NCBI GenBank assembly: GCA_018623875.1
Contig: JAAZUZ010000001.1
Coordinates: forward strand, 1 to 46,164
Direction of reading: 5' to 3'
Length of the DNA: 46,164 bases
Source: Synechococcus sp. HW_metabat.21
GTDB lineage: Bacteria > Cyanobacteriota > Cyanobacteriia > PCC-6307 > Cyanobiaceae
Below, piece by piece: positions 1-9,060 of this stretch. Position numbers and translations under genes: made by a program. The notes beneath the pieces are model-generated. The model ran no database searches. It was not told the origin of the DNA and saw only the letters and a list, made by a program, of their open reading frames with translations. How positions within the stretch are numbered: position 1 is the stretch's first letter; every line of letters starts with the position of its first letter.

Positions 1-2
1 CA

Positions 3-533
3 GACACCTTTTTCCAGGTCAATACGCCGCAGGCCGAGCGCCTGGTTGAGCCACTGCGGGCCTTCTTCGCCACAGGCTCGAGCGCCACGGTGATTGATGC
101 CTATAGCGGAATCGGGACCTACAGCCTGCCCTTGGCACGTTCGGGCCTCAAGGTGTTGGGACTTGAGGTCCATGCGACCTCCGTCAGCCAGGCCACAGCC
201 AACGCAGAACGCAATGGAATCGCGACGGCTTTCTTCGAACAGGCCGACGTGGCGACGGTTCTTGCCGACCGCTTGAAGATGACGGGATCGCTGCTCGTCG
301 ACCCGCCCCGCAAAGGGCTGAGTGCAGAAGCCCTAGAGGCCATCCTGCACGGCAAGCCCGAGCGACTGGCCTACATCAGCTGCAATCCCTCGACCCTGGC
401 GAGGGACCTGCAGCAGCTGTGCGGTGAAGACGGTGGCTACCAGCTCGAACGGGTTCAGCCCGTCGATTTCTTTCCCCAGACCAGCCACGTGGAAACCCTG
501 GCGCTGCTGACTCAGCCTGGCTCAGGCGCGTAG
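3..533 (+). CDS. rlmD: 23S rRNA (uracil-5-)-methyltransferase RlmD/RumA family, C-terminal part (5' truncated by window)
   Basis: The reading frame is open from the first bases, so the gene starts upstream of the window; about 176 codons are visible. It encodes the SAM-dependent methyltransferase domain of the TrmA/RumA family, which methylates C5 of a uridine in 23S rRNA. Visible family marks, in order: FFQVN near the start, the SAM-binding stretch with DAYSGIGTYSLPLA, the DPPRKG loop, and SCNPSTLARDL, whose cysteine is the catalytic nucleophile of the family. The C-terminal VDFFPQTSHVE is also typical. The N-terminal TRAM and Fe-S parts are not visible. It converges on pheT with a 12-bp overlap of the two 3' ends. 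The exact uridine target cannot be told from this fragment. Confidence 0.9.
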   Translation, partial: DTFFQVNTPQAERLVEPLRAFFATGSSATVIDAYSGIGTYSLPLARSGLKVLGLEVHATSVSQATANAERNGIATAFFEQADVATVLADRLKMTGSLLVDPPRKGLSAEALEAILHGKPERLAYISCNPSTLARDLQQLCGEDGGYQLERVQPVDFFPQTSHVETLALLTQPGSGA

Positions 534-2984
534 TTGGGCACCGAACTGCTTTTCAAGGGCTGCACGAATCTTGGCGTGGGCTTCGTCCACCTCGCTGTCC
601 TTCAGAGTCCGCTTGGGATCGCGATAGCGCAGCCGGAACGCCTGACTGCAGGAGCCCGCCGCCAGCTGTTCTCCGTCGTAGCGATCCACCAGTTCGGCTT
701 GCTCCAGCAGGGGCTTACCGGCTTTGCGGATTGCATTCAGGAGTTGGGCACTCGCGGTCTCCGCGTTGACGACCAGAGCGAGATCCCTCTCGGAGGCCGG
801 CACCGTGGCAAAGGCGGTGAAGTTGGGCTGCCACCGGTTGCGGCGCGTTGCTGCACTCAACAGCGCAGTGAGCTCCAACTGGAACAGGTAGGTCGCGGGC
901 GGTAGGTCGAACTGCTCGGCCAGTTCGGGGTGCACTTGGCCAAAGAAGCCGGCCGGCCGCCCCTCCACAACGATCTGAGCAGCGCGGCCCGGGTGCAGCA
1001 GCGGATGGTCACTCAGGCGGCGGTCCTCAACGGGCAGCTTGAGGCCAGCTAAGGCGGCTTGCAGGAGACCACGGGCGCCGAAGTAATCCGGGGCCTGGGG
1101 CTTGCCGCTCTGGCTCCAGAGCTCAGCCTGACGGGACCCGCAGATCAAACCGGCTAGGTGCTGGCTTTGGGGGGAACCCTTGGCGGTGGCGTCGAAGACA
1201 TTGCCAATCTCGAAGGCCCAAAAGCCACTGCGGCCGGCCTTCAAGTTGCGCTGGGCTGCCGTCAACAAGTCGTCCACGAGGCTGTCCCGTAGATGGCTGT
1301 AATCCGCCAGCAACGGATTCGCCAAGGGCACGCGCCGAGTCGGATCTGCGCCAGGTCGCTCGGCCTCGGCGGGTCCCAGGGACAGGCTGCAGACCTCTTG
1401 CAAGCCAGCGGCAGCGAGCAGTCGGCGCAGGCGACGCTCTGCCTCCTGCACCGGAGTCAGACCGCCGGGGGCAATGGGATCAGGAAGATGGCTCGCGAAG
1501 CGGTCGTAGCCCACCAAACGGGCCACTTCTTCAATCAGATCCACCTCCCGCTGCAGGTCCATGGCACGGGCGGGGGGAACGTGCACCAGCCAGCCCTCTT
1601 CCGCCTGCTCGAGGCTGCACCCGAGGGCCTTCAGGATGCGTTCAATCTCCGCATCAGCCAGGTCCGCCTCAGCGCCGTCGTCTGTCGTGACGGGGCCGAG
1701 CAAGTTGTGGAGCGCGTCCCGGCGCAGCTGCAGCGGTTCCTTGATCGCTTCGCTGCGTTGATGAACCCAACGCGTTTCGACGGTTGCGCCGCAGAGCTCC
1801 TGCAAGAGCGCGACCGCACGATCAGCGGCGCTCAGAGTGACCTCCACGGGGAGCCCCTTCTCAAAACGGCTGCTGGCATCCGTGCGAAGACCAAGGCTTC
1901 GGGCGCTCTTGCGCACGGTCTGGGGCGCAAACATCGCGGCCTCCAGCCAAATCGAAGTGGTGTCACCATCGACAGCCGTGGTTTGACCGCCCATGACGCC
2001 AGCCAAGGCAATCGCGTGGTCTGCGTAACTAACCACCCAGGCGTCCTCGCTGAGGCTGTGGTCCGTGCCGTCGAGGGTGGTGAACGCTTCAGCCGGGCGA
2101 CCTGCCCGCAGGTCAATCGAAGCGGGATCCAACCGGTTTTCAGTGAGCCGAGCGAGTCGGTCGGCGTCAAAAGCGTGCAGGGGTTGGCCCTGTTCAAGCA
2201 TCACCAAATTGGTGATGTCGACCACGTTGTTGATCGGCCGAAGCCCCGCGCGCTCGAGTCGGCTCTGGAGCCAACGGGGAGACGGGCCGACCTGCACACC
2301 AGAGAGGGCCGTCAAGCTGAACAGTCCCCCCTCCTCAATCCTGTCTTGCACGTCAGCGCCAACGGGCAGGGGCGTCGCAGCGACAGGGGCTGCTGATGCA
2401 GGCAAGTCCAAGGAGGCACCGGTCAGGGCCGCCACTTCACGGGCGATGCCCTGCATGGAGAGGCCGTCGGGACGATTCGCCGTGATCGCCAATTCCAGAA
2501 CCTGATCGTCGAGGCCAAACAGGGGGCCAACAGGACTCCCCACCGGCGGCAAGCTCTCAAGCGCTTCATCGAGGATGACGATGCCGTCGGAACTGTCGGA
2601 CAGCCCCAGTTCGGAGAGGGAGCAGATCATGCCGCTGCTAGCGACACCGCGCAGCTCCGCAGGCTTGATCTTCAAATCGACCGCGGGGAGATAGGCACCC
2701 ACGGTGGCGACGGCCACGTGAATCCCTGCGCGGACGTTCTTGGCGCCGCAGACGATTTGCAACGGCGCATCCGCACCAACCGCAACGGTGCAGACGCTCA
2801 GCTTGTTGGCATCCGGATGGGGATCCCGCTGCTCCACGTATCCGACCACCACGCCAGCTGCCCGGGCGGCCAAATCGACGATCTCTTCCACCTCGAAGCC
2901 CGCAATCGAGAGCTTCTCAGCGAGGACATCGGCTGCCAAATCACAGGCCACCAGCTCCCGGAGCCATTGGAGCGAGACCTGCAT
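522..2984 (-). CDS. pheT: Phenylalanine--tRNA ligase beta subunit
   Basis: 820 aa, full length for bacterial PheT. It forms the alpha2-beta2 phenylalanyl-tRNA synthetase, which charges tRNA-Phe. The order of domains is as expected: an N-terminal tRNA-binding (EMAP-like) domain starting MQVSLQWLRELV with VCGAKNVRAG, then B3/B4 (editing) and B5 with NNVVDITN and GQPLHAFDAD, SSRFEKGLP, the synthetase-like core, and a C-terminal anticodon-binding FDX-ACB domain with FPASERDLA-like text and YRDPKRTLKD. The start chosen is the ATG at 2984. pheS is not in the window, so the two subunits are unlinked here. A long open frame on the opposite strand (1293-2396) is a codon-bias shadow. Confidence 0.97.
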   Translation of the reverse strand: MQVSLQWLRELVACDLAADVLAEKLSIAGFEVEEIVDLAARAAGVVVGYVEQRDPHPDANKLSVCTVAVGADAPLQIVCGAKNVRAGIHVAVATVGAYLPAVDLKIKPAELRGVASSGMICSLSELGLSDSSDGIVILDEALESLPPVGSPVGPLFGLDDQVLELAITANRPDGLSMQGIAREVAALTGASLDLPASAAPVAATPLPVGADVQDRIEEGGLFSLTALSGVQVGPSPRWLQSRLERAGLRPINNVVDITNLVMLEQGQPLHAFDADRLARLTENRLDPASIDLRAGRPAEAFTTLDGTDHSLSEDAWVVSYADHAIALAGVMGGQTTAVDGDTTSIWLEAAMFAPQTVRKSARSLGLRTDASSRFEKGLPVEVTLSAADRAVALLQELCGATVETRWVHQRSEAIKEPLQLRRDALHNLLGPVTTDDGAEADLADAEIERILKALGCSLEQAEEGWLVHVPPARAMDLQREVDLIEEVARLVGYDRFASHLPDPIAPGGLTPVQEAERRLRRLLAAAGLQEVCSLSLGPAEAERPGADPTRRVPLANPLLADYSHLRDSLVDDLLTAAQRNLKAGRSGFWAFEIGNVFDATAKGSPQSQHLAGLICGSRQAELWSQSGKPQAPDYFGARGLLQAALAGLKLPVEDRRLSDHPLLHPGRAAQIVVEGRPAGFFGQVHPELAEQFDLPPATYLFQLELTALLSAATRRNRWQPNFTAFATVPASERDLALVVNAETASAQLLNAIRKAGKPLLEQAELVDRYDGEQLAAGSCSQAFRLRYRDPKRTLKDSEVDEAHAKIRAALEKQFGAQLRA

Positions 2985-3100
2985 CGGACACGTGCAAACA
3001 GAGCGTCGACTTTAAAGAGGCAAGACGCCAGGCCCAGTCAGGCGACAAGGTATGGTTGTCCACTGTCCAATCGCATCGCTCCAGCGGCGCAACGTCCTTT

Positions 3101-3295
3101 ATGGCTAAGAACAAGGGCGTCCGGATCGTGATCACTCTTGAGTGCACGGAATGCCGGTCCAACCCCGCGAAGCGGTCTCCTGGCGTGTCTCGTTACACCA
3201 GCCAGAAGAACCGCCGCAACACCACTGAACGGATTGAACTCAAAAAGTTCTGCCCGCATTGCAACAAGTCGACGGTCCACAAAGAGATCAAGTGA
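3101..3295 (+). CDS. rpmG: 50S ribosomal protein L33
   Basis: 64 aa starting MAKNKGVRIVITLECTEC. L33 is a small protein of the large ribosomal subunit. Two Cys pairs (CTEC and CPHC) make this the zinc-ribbon (C+) form. The ATG at 3101 gives the family's normal length; an upstream ATG at 3056 would add 15 unrelated residues and is rejected. The gene is followed 47 bp later by rpsR, the usual L33-S18 pairing in cyanobacteria and plastids, and then by an RNase II-family gene. Confidence 0.96.
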   Translation: MAKNKGVRIVITLECTECRSNPAKRSPGVSRYTSQKNRRNTTERIELKKFCPHCNKSTVHKEIK

Positions 3296-3342
3296 TCTCG
3301 GCGGCGTGATCTCCGCGTTCTGCATTTTCTCCCCGTTCAGTC

Positions 3343-3564
3343 ATGCCTAGTTCCTTTTTCAAGAAACGCCTTTCACCGATCAAGCCCGGTGAACCGATCG
3401 ACTACAAAGATGTCGATCTGCTGAAGAAGTTCATCACCGAGCGCGGCAAAATCCTGCCCCGCCGTCTGACTGGCCTCACCGCCAAGCAGCAGCGTGATCT
3501 GACCAATGCCGTGAAGCGTGCTCGCATCGTGGCTCTTCTTCCCTTCGTTAACCCCGAGGGCTGA
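3343..3564 (+). CDS. rpsR: 30S ribosomal protein S18
   Basis: 73 aa, normal length. S18 binds next to S6 in the platform of the small subunit. Visible family features are KKRLSPIKPGEPIDYKDVDLL near the start and the basic stretch LPRRLTGLTAKQQRDLTNAVKRAR. It lies 47 bp after rpmG and is probably co-transcribed with it. The stop codon at 3562-3564 is directly followed by the open frame of the exoribonuclease, which suggests translational coupling. Confidence 0.97.
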   Translation: MPSSFFKKRLSPIKPGEPIDYKDVDLLKKFITERGKILPRRLTGLTAKQQRDLTNAVKRARIVALLPFVNPEG

Positions 3565-3663
3565 TCCCTGGGAACTGCGGTCTTCCACAGCGGCGATCTC
3601 GTCGGTCTGCAGGAGTCCCGCAACCCTCAATTTGCCATTGTCGATTCCATTCAGGGCAGCCGA

Positions 3664-5595
3664 GTGCGGCTCCGAGTTGGTTTTGACGCCAAGGAACAAG
3701 TTGTCCCCCAGAGACAACTTGAGCTGATTTGCCCCCTGCCCGCTGGTGCCTCGGCACCGCAGCGGCTGGGGGCATTTCCATGGGCACTGAACCGTGAGGC
3801 CCTCAGTGCCGCCAAACCCAGGCCATCCGCTTGGGGCTCAGCGTGGCTGCTGCTCCAGGAAACAGGCGACAGCTTGGACTTGCAGGAGTTCTGCGATCTT
3901 GTTTACGGATCGACAGAGCCCGTTCAGCTCAGTGCCTGCTGGCTGGCCTTGGTGGGCGAGCAGCACTGGTTCCGTTGGAAGCAGGGCTCAGTCCAGGCCC
4001 GCAGCCTGGAGGAACTGAAACCGCTGCGGCGTGCACGCCGGCGGCAGGCGATTGCTGAGGCGGCCGAACGCCAGTGGCACCGATTGCTCAAACAACGTGA
4101 GCCAATCGAAACGAGCACCTGCAGCGCGTTACAGCTGGAACGGTTGGAGTTGCTCAAGCAGGTCGCCAGCGGACGGCTTGAGCTTGAACAGCTTCCCGAT
4201 GGGATGCGCCAGAGCTTGAGCCAGCTGCACCTCGGTCAGGAGCGCAGTCAAGTGCGTCACCTTCTGGTGGATCTAGGGCAATGGGACCCCCACCAGCTGG
4301 TCTCGCTCGAAGGAACCGTCTGGAGCAGCGGCTTCTCCCAGGAGCTGCTCCAAGAAGCCGAACGCATCGAGCAGGAGGCAAGCCAAGAGCAGCCGTGCGA
4401 TGCCGGCCGCGTCGATCTCACCGGCCAGCGTTGCGTGACCATCGACGACGCGGATACCCGCGACATTGATGACGGACTCGCGATCGAGACAACGGCAGCA
4501 GGGACGACCCGCATATGGATCCACATCGCTGACCCGGGACGGCTGATTGGAGCCGGATCGCCTCTGGACCTCGAAGCCCGCAAGCGGGGCAGCTCCCTCT
4601 ATTTAGCCAAGGGGAACGTGCCGATGTTCCCGAACAACCTCTCCACCGGCGTCTTCAGCCTGCGTGCCGGCCAGCGCACGGCAGCCTGGAGCACCTGGGC
4701 AGAGCTGAACGACGACGGCTCATTGGCCGCCTTTGGTGTACAGCGCAGTTGGGTCAAACCGATTTATCGCCTCAGCTACGAGGACGCCGACGAGCTCATT
4801 GAGCTGGCTCCACCGCAGGACCGCGACCTGGCCGATCTCGAAGCCCTCTTGAATCGCCGGCGGGACTGGCGCTTGGACCAGGGGGCACTGCAGATGGACC
4901 TACCGGAGGGACGGATCCGCTGCCGTGATGGTGAAGCGCAGTTGGAGGTGACGGAGCCGAGCAGCTCACGCCAGATGGTCGCTGAAGCAATGATCCTGGC
5001 CGGAGCAGTGACTGCGGAATTGGCCAAGGAACGGGAGCTGCCCCTGCCCTTCCGGAGCCAACTGCCAGCGGATCTTCCGTCAAAAGCAGAGCTGGACGCC
5101 CTGCCTGATGGCGCGGTCCGCTTTGCGGCGATCAAGCGCTGCTTGAGCCGGGGCTTGATGGGAACGAAACCCGCCGCCCATTTCAGCCTGGGCCTGCCGG
5201 CCTACGTCCAGGCCACGTCCCCCATTCGTCGCTACGGCGACCTGCTTGTTCAACGCCAGTTCGCCGCAGAGTCACCCCTTTCGGAAGAGCAACTCCAGGA
5301 ATTGGTCAATGAGGTCGATGGGGTCATCCGGGAGGGGATCGGCATCGCGAGGGAAGATCAGCGCCATTGGCAGCAGGTCTGGTTCGAAGGCCAGAAGGGG
5401 AAGCAGTGGCGAGCGCAATTCCTGCGCTGGCTCCGGCCCCAGGACAACTTGGGCCTTGTACGCATTGACGAGCTGGCGATGGATCTGGCGGCAGAGTGCC
5501 CCAGCGGTTCAGACCCTGGCGATGCGCTCCTCCTGCGCGTTCAGACAGTTGATTCCCTCCGGGATCAGCTGAGACTCAGCGCGTCAAACTCCTGA
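3664..5595 (+). CDS. RNase II/VacB-family 3'-5' exoribonuclease
   Basis: 643 aa from the GTG at 3664. The product hydrolyses RNA from the 3' end. The RNB catalytic domain is clear: the metal-binding stretch DDADTRDIDDGLAIE near residue 260, then GSSLYLAKGNVPMFP, FSLRAGQRTAAWS and SPIRRYGDLLVQRQF. The N-terminus is uncertain. The frame is open back to the rpsR stop at 3562, and that stretch (for example HSGDLVGLQESRNPQFAIV) reads like real protein, but it contains no ATG, GTG or TTG; CTG at 3568 is one candidate. It belongs to the rpmG-rpsR run. It converges on the FAD oxidoreductase with a 12-bp overlap. Whether it is closer to RNase II or RNase R cannot be decided by eye. Confidence 0.9.
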   Translation: MRLRVGFDAKEQVVPQRQLELICPLPAGASAPQRLGAFPWALNREALSAAKPRPSAWGSAWLLLQETGDSLDLQEFCDLVYGSTEPVQLSACWLALVGEQHWFRWKQGSVQARSLEELKPLRRARRRQAIAEAAERQWHRLLKQREPIETSTCSALQLERLELLKQVASGRLELEQLPDGMRQSLSQLHLGQERSQVRHLLVDLGQWDPHQLVSLEGTVWSSGFSQELLQEAERIEQEASQEQPCDAGRVDLTGQRCVTIDDADTRDIDDGLAIETTAAGTTRIWIHIADPGRLIGAGSPLDLEARKRGSSLYLAKGNVPMFPNNLSTGVFSLRAGQRTAAWSTWAELNDDGSLAAFGVQRSWVKPIYRLSYEDADELIELAPPQDRDLADLEALLNRRRDWRLDQGALQMDLPEGRIRCRDGEAQLEVTEPSSSRQMVAEAMILAGAVTAELAKERELPLPFRSQLPADLPSKAELDALPDGAVRFAAIKRCLSRGLMGTKPAAHFSLGLPAYVQATSPIRRYGDLLVQRQFAAESPLSEEQLQELVNEVDGVIREGIGIAREDQRHWQQVWFEGQKGKQWRAQFLRWLRPQDNLGLVRIDELAMDLAAECPSGSDPGDALLLRVQTVDSLRDQLRLSASNS

Positions 5596-7419
5596 GACTG
5601 AACCCAAGACAGCTGAGACACGCAGCCAGGGGCCCCAGGGGTTGAAGCAGCCGAGGATTTCCGCGCTCTTGGGCTGATCCAAGCGCTGGAGCCATCCATC
5701 GATAGCGGGCTCCAGGCTGATGACCGGCCAACGCCGCCGACCGGAGTAGGGGTGCTCCAGATCAAACGCATAAACGCCCTCCTCCAGCGGAACGAGAACC
5801 CCTCGAAGGCGTTGCTGTGCACGATCCAGAGGTGAGCTGGAGGGGTCCATCGGCAGCGATGGCTCTGTTGCGCCACCCAGCCAACAGCCGCTGCCTGACA
5901 GAAGCGTCGGATCCTGCACAACGGCTCGCTGACGTCCGGCCCAGTTCGGATCGTTCCAGGGCGTATCCCAGAGGGGCACCACGCCTGACGGCGCAACGGG
6001 ATCAGAAATCAGATGCTCCTGCAACGCCGCGATGGGCAGATGGACTGGAGGTCGACCCAACGCAACCGATAGGGCCGCTGCAGCGCCAGCGGCCTGACCG
6101 ATGTTGAAGATCAGCGGCTGGAGTCGGGTCGCTCCATTGGCCATATGGGACGTGCTGATGGCCTTGTCGGCAGCCAAGAAATTGTCGAGATCGGCGCTGG
6201 TGAGAGCGCCATAGGGAATGCAAAACGGCGTCCCCGACCAGCGACCACCCCAGCGGCAGCTCTTCGGCGCCAACGGCCAGTCAGCTCCGGGGTAGTGGTG
6301 ATCGTTGGCGTAATTGCCAACGGCAATCGACGTCAGACGACCTGCTTCATCGACCGGGAGCGGGGCCATGGCCCGCCCCGATTGAGCTGGAAGCAGGTCC
6401 TGTTCGATGACGGTCTGGCGTCCAATCAAACGACGCCCCTCCCGCCAGTAGGGCATGGCCGCGAGAGCCGACCCGGGACTGCCGGAGTCACTTGGAAAGG
6501 CTTGACCAAGGGACAGCCAACCGTTGGAGACCTCGATGAGTGCCTCTGCGAAGCGGTGGCTGTGCTTCTGCATCTCGAGAAAGAGCTCTTGCTCGGCTGA
6601 TCTCACGCCGGCAAACGCCCGCTGGAGGCCGTGATGCCAGTCGTTGCCGTGGAGCGGCCAATTGAGCATCACCAAGCCCCCCGGTAAACGGCCGTAAGTG
6701 ATGGTTTGACCAAGGCCAAAGCTCTGGCAGGCCTGCTCGAACGGCGAGGCCAGCAAGGGCTTCTCGGGAAGGGGCAGCGGGGGAGCGTCGCTCGTGAGTT
6801 GACCCATCACCACCCAGGTCGGGGACTGAACCGGTTGGTCCTCGAAGAAGGACTCCGAGCTGATCCGTCCCTTAGTGGGAGCGCTGGGCTCATGCCAGAG
6901 CTCCTGGGCTTCCCAGCCCAAACGAAAGGAGAGGTCCAAGAGCGGCAGCAGATCGCCACGGTCACTGCCGTCGACCAGCACACTGCAAGCGAACCGCTGA
7001 CTCTGGCCGTTCTGCTCGACCGTCAGGGAGTGCACGAGGCGCTCCGAGCGCTCCACCGCCACCGGGCGGCAGCCGCTGAGCCAGCGCAAATTGGGAAGGG
7101 CTGCGACCCACCCCTGGAGCAGTGCTTCGGCCTGGGCCGGTCGAAAGCCAAAACAACTCACCCAGTTCTGGTCCAAGCCACCGGGCTCCGAGGCAGCCAG
7201 ACCCCGCAGAAAGGCACCCCAAAGACCCGTCTGCCAGGGACTGAGCTCATTGCCATCCGGGCAGCACACCCCTGCGGCACTGACCATGCCGCCAAGCCAG
7301 CGTCCCGGGGTCAACAGGACGGTGGGCGCCCCCGAACGCGCCGCTTGGATCGCCGCAGCGACACCTCCAGTACCACCGCCCCACACCACCACCGGCGCGG
7401 ATTCGCTGTGGAGCGGCAT
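5584..7419 (-). CDS. FAD-dependent oxidoreductase
   Basis: 611 aa. The N-terminus has a Rossmann FAD-binding fold, VVWGGGTGGVAAAIQAARSG, a variant of GxGxxG, followed by LLTPGRWLGGMVSAAG and, mid-protein, the second dinucleotide-site motif VLVDGSDRGDLLPL. Near residue 400 KAISTSHMANGATRLQP resembles the C-terminal FAD contact region of the FAD_oxidored family (GlcD/FumC-unrelated flavoproteins often annotated only as FAD-dependent oxidoreductase). The substrate is unknown. No signal peptide is obvious. It is divergent from metG, with 72 bp between the starts, so the two promoters lie back to back at 7420-7491. Confidence 0.85.
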   Translation of the reverse strand: MPLHSESAPVVVWGGGTGGVAAAIQAARSGAPTVLLTPGRWLGGMVSAAGVCCPDGNELSPWQTGLWGAFLRGLAASEPGGLDQNWVSCFGFRPAQAEALLQGWVAALPNLRWLSGCRPVAVERSERLVHSLTVEQNGQSQRFACSVLVDGSDRGDLLPLLDLSFRLGWEAQELWHEPSAPTKGRISSESFFEDQPVQSPTWVVMGQLTSDAPPLPLPEKPLLASPFEQACQSFGLGQTITYGRLPGGLVMLNWPLHGNDWHHGLQRAFAGVRSAEQELFLEMQKHSHRFAEALIEVSNGWLSLGQAFPSDSGSPGSALAAMPYWREGRRLIGRQTVIEQDLLPAQSGRAMAPLPVDEAGRLTSIAVGNYANDHHYPGADWPLAPKSCRWGGRWSGTPFCIPYGALTSADLDNFLAADKAISTSHMANGATRLQPLIFNIGQAAGAAAALSVALGRPPVHLPIAALQEHLISDPVAPSGVVPLWDTPWNDPNWAGRQRAVVQDPTLLSGSGCWLGGATEPSLPMDPSSSPLDRAQQRLRGVLVPLEEGVYAFDLEHPYSGRRRWPVISLEPAIDGWLQRLDQPKSAEILGCFNPWGPWLRVSAVLGSVSGV

Positions 7420-7491
7420 GGATGCGATAAGCGCTCAGCCCAGGGTCGCAACGGAAGGCGCGAACGGGAAGGGCTGCGTAGGATCCCGCCG

Positions 7492-9060
7492 ATGACTTAC
7501 ACCCTCACCACCCCCCTCTATTACGTCAACGACAAGCCCCACCTGGGGAGTGCGTACACGACCCTGGCCTGTGATGCCCTGGCCCGGTTTCAGAGGCTCA
7601 AGGGTGAGGAGGTCCTGTTCATCACCGGGTGTGATGAGCACGGCCAAAAGATTCAGCGCACAGCCGAGGCCGCTGGCCTCAGCCCCCAGGCCCACTGCGA
7701 TGGGGTCAGTGCCCAATACCGCGAACTCTGGGATCGCTGGCAGATCAGCAATAACCGCCTGATTCGCACGACCGATCCGCGGCATGAGCAGATCGTTCAG
7801 CAATTTTTTGCCCGGGTTGAGGCCAACGGTGACATCGTCGAGGGACGGCAGCAGGGTTGGTATTGCGTCGCCTGTGAGGAGTTCAAGGACGACCCCCATG
7901 ACGCCCAGGATCCGGAATGTCCGATCCACCGCAAGGGCCTGGAGTGGCGCGATGAAGTCAACCTCTTCTTCCGCCTGTCCCGTTACCAGGAGCAGATCGA
8001 AGCGCTGATCGCCCAGCCCGGTTTCATCCAACCGGCCAGCCGCCGCCGCGAGGTCGAGAACTTCGTGAAGCAGGGCCTGCGCGACTTCTCCATTTCACGG
8101 ATCAACCTGCCCTGGGGGATCCCTGTTCCAGGGCACGACGGCCACACCTTCTACGTCTGGTTCGATGCGCTGCTCGGCTACATCACCGCGTTGCTCGAAG
8201 AGGGCGACGCGCCCGATCTGGAAACAGCCTTGAGTCGAGGCTGGCCGGCTTCGGTTCATGTGATCGGCAAGGACATCCTCCGCTTCCATGCCGTCTACTG
8301 GCCGGCCATGCTTCTTTCAGCGGGGCTGCCCCTTCCTGCCAAGGTCTTTGGCCACGGCTTTTTGACCCGGGAAGGCCAAAAAATGGGCAAGTCCCTGGGC
8401 AATGTCCTGGACCCCGCCGAACTGCTCGAGCGCTGCGGCCGTGACGCGGTTCGCTGGTACCTGCTTCGGGACATCCCCTTCGGCGAGGACGGCGATTTTC
8501 AACAGCAGCGGTTCAGCGATCTGGTCAACAACGACTTGGCCAACACGATCGGCAACCTGCTGAATCGCACCAGCTCCATGGCCCGCCGCTGGTTCGATGA
8601 GACGGTCCCTCCCGCCAAAGAGGCGAAAGGCAACGAACACCCTTTAGCCCAAGCCGCCGCCGAAGCCAAGGCCACCAGCCTCGCCGCACTCGAGAACCTG
8701 GAGTTCCGCGACGCTGCAGAAGCAGCCCTTCAACTGGCGATTGCCGCCAACGGCTATCTCAATGACCAGGCCCCCTGGAGCCTGATGAAAAAGGAAGGCA
8801 CCCGCGAGCAAGTGGCCGATGACCTCTATGCGGTGCTGGAGGCCGCGCGTCTGGTGGCCTTGCTGATGGCCCCGCTGCTGCCCGATCTCTCCGATCGGAT
8901 GCTGGCGCAACTCGGCCAACCGCTGGCTGACTCCGGTGCCGATGCCCCCGTCAACGCCAGCTGGATTGAGCAGCTGAACTGGGGCGGTCTCACCTGCGGT
9001 GCCACGCTGCCTGAGCCCTCGCCGGTGATGGCGCGCCTCGAGCTCGAGGAGCCGCTCTGA
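7492..9060 (+). CDS. metG: Methionine--tRNA ligase
   Basis: 522 aa, class I synthetase that charges tRNA-Met and initiator tRNA. The ATG at 7492 begins MTYTLTTPLYYVND, the family start; the frame is open far upstream (to 6706) but that part is a shadow of the opposite gene. The HIGH signature appears as HLGS, and KMSKS as KMGKS within GQKMGKSLGN. The connective-peptide zinc knuckle has CVACEEF and CPIH. The C-terminal anticodon-binding helical domain is present and the dimerising EMAP-like extension seen in E. coli MetG is absent, giving a short form. The stop overlaps the next start (TGATG at 9058-9062), so the LptC-domain gene is translationally coupled. Confidence 0.97.
   Translation: MTYTLTTPLYYVNDKPHLGSAYTTLACDALARFQRLKGEEVLFITGCDEHGQKIQRTAEAAGLSPQAHCDGVSAQYRELWDRWQISNNRLIRTTDPRHEQIVQQFFARVEANGDIVEGRQQGWYCVACEEFKDDPHDAQDPECPIHRKGLEWRDEVNLFFRLSRYQEQIEALIAQPGFIQPASRRREVENFVKQGLRDFSISRINLPWGIPVPGHDGHTFYVWFDALLGYITALLEEGDAPDLETALSRGWPASVHVIGKDILRFHAVYWPAMLLSAGLPLPAKVFGHGFLTREGQKMGKSLGNVLDPAELLERCGRDAVRWYLLRDIPFGEDGDFQQQRFSDLVNNDLANTIGNLLNRTSSMARRWFDETVPPAKEAKGNEHPLAQAAAEAKATSLAALENLEFRDAAEAALQLAIAANGYLNDQAPWSLMKKEGTREQVADDLYAVLEAARLVALLMAPLLPDLSDRMLAQLGQPLADSGADAPVNASWIEQLNWGGLTCGATLPEPSPVMARLELEEPL

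Noticed and set aside
1293..2396. Long open frame (367 codons) on the plus strand
   Set aside because: It lies fully inside pheT on the opposite strand, has no recognisable domain, and its composition is that of a reverse-strand shadow in GC-rich DNA.
6706..7491. In-frame extension of metG upstream of its ATG
   Set aside because: It would add 262 residues that overlap the FAD oxidoreductase; the normal MetG start is at 7492.
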